The notes beneath the pieces are model-generated. The model did not search any database. It saw nothing but the letters and a program-made list of their open reading frames with translations, and was not told the DNA's origin. Shown one piece after another: positions 63,394 through 64,000 of a DNA stretch of 64,000 nt. The stretch is from Yponomeuta sedellus (Eukaryota > Arthropoda > Insecta > Lepidoptera > Yponomeutidae), in assembly GCA_934045075.1 (NCBI GenBank), contig OW203726.1, positions 10,263,527-10,327,526 of the forward strand. Direction: 5' to 3'. Made by a program: the position numbers and the translations under genes. Position 1 is the stretch's first letter, and every line of letters begins with the position of its first letter.

Positions 63394-63954
63394 GATATTT
63401 CATTTTAATTAACTTTGATGAGATCATCGTTAAATAGTGCCTTTATGCCGTAAATGAAGTTAAATGAAAAGCTAAAGTGCATTTAAAATGTATTAATCGC
63501 AGTACAGTGGACAGCACAACAATCTATACATCCATGCAGTCTAGTCAATTGCACTACGAGTGACTTTGCAACTCAAATGTAAAGATTGACGTGATTTCGA
63601 CTGTACCTTATACCCGAGGCGATAGCCTTTTGTGGTCAGGGTCCGATATTGCAACGTCAAAACGAAATTTGATCGGAAAATAGTGTGGTATTTTCTACCG
63701 AACGATATCAAACCAAATATCTAAAATGGGATATAACATTTAAATCACTTGAAGACCACCAAGTTTTATTGAACCATCAAAGAAAATGCTGCTGTTTTTA
63801 GGCAAATTACTTTATGGAACACATTTTGCCGTATTTTATAGCTTAAAATACTAATCGCCTTAAAAGCTTTTATATGGCAGCCGGAGGAAAATGACAGCAG
63901 CGGCTGTCATTTTACACGTCGTGCTATCTAAGTACTCTTTCAGGTACTACGTAC
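63394..63954. other. No gene seen
   Basis: AT-rich, with a short hairpin CAGCCGG...AAATGACAGCAGCGGCTG near 63875-63910. No element recognised. Confidence 0.4.
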
Positions 63955-64000
63955 GGTCTGTTAGCTTTTAGAATATACCTCGGCTACTATCGGATAGAAT
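63955..64000. mobile_element. MITE (AGTCTGTTAGC family), copy 3, cut by window end
   Basis: GGTCTGTTAGCTTTTAGAAT and ACCTCGGCTACTATCGGATA match the left end of 6845-7067. The rest lies beyond the window. Confidence 0.7.

Noticed and set aside
1..64000. Bacterial, plasmid or phage system in the window
   Set aside because: No operons, ribosome-binding sites or bacterial gene families are present. LTR elements, SINEs, LINE tails and the insect channel gene mark it as insect nuclear DNA.

Overview
This is a gene-poor, AT-rich (roughly 60-65% AT by eye) window of eukaryotic nuclear DNA, most likely from a moth or butterfly. That rests on three things: a young LTR retrotransposon of Mag type (a lineage first described in Bombyx), 3' tails and SINE bodies that I recognise as typical of lepidopteran genomes, and an insect-type pickpocket (DEG/ENaC) channel gene. 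I cannot name the species.

Layout. 1-9.9 kb: low-complexity AT-rich DNA with small terminal-inverted-repeat elements (MITEs) and LINE tails. 9.96-16.08 kb: a decayed BEL/Pao LTR retrotransposon on the minus strand, inserted into an older RTE-like fragment, with 167/168-bp LTRs and a 5-bp target duplication. 16.1-19.7 kb: LINE 3' ends, a 270-bp ATGT microsatellite, MITEs, one convincing host exon (18667-18775, minus) and SINEs. 19.89-24.27 kb: a very young Ty3/gypsy Mag-like element with identical 107-bp LTRs, a 5-bp target duplication and one uninterrupted 1324-codon gag-pol frame that has lost part of integrase. 24.3-39.9 kb: MITEs, LINE tails, tRNA-derived and 5S-like SINEs, and a 37-bp tandem array. 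39.9-41.3 kb: an apparently intact intronless pickpocket gene on the minus strand. 41.3-55.9 kb: dense SINE/LINE debris, an ATAAT microsatellite and a 59-bp minisatellite of about 15 units. 55.9-60.4 kb: a nested repeat zone with a 315-bp tandem unit split by a solo LTR, duplicated 200-300 bp blocks and a 51-bp-arm hairpin. 60.4-64 kb: more SINEs and MITEs, the last cut by the window end.

Host genes are sparse: the pickpocket gene, one coiled-coil exon of an unidentified minus-strand gene, and one weak exon candidate at 27.75 kb. No operon-like or pathway organisation is present. The biology of the window is that of mobile elements.

The most unusual signal is a tRNA-derived SINE family found as fold-back (inverted-dimer) insertions. 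Three of them (29311-29474, 29668-29894, 41673-42236) are each bounded by their own perfect 13-bp target duplication, so each palindrome arrived as a single insertion. A fourth (26413-26751) also carries a piece of an unrelated 5S-like SINE and has an imperfect 11-bp duplication. A LINE fragment (52620-52938, again a 13-bp duplication) has a 16-bp hairpin at its 5' end. Together these suggest that target-primed reverse transcription in this genome often ends in snap-back or template switching. All coordinates were read by eye; repeat boundaries without target duplications are approximate to about 10 bases.
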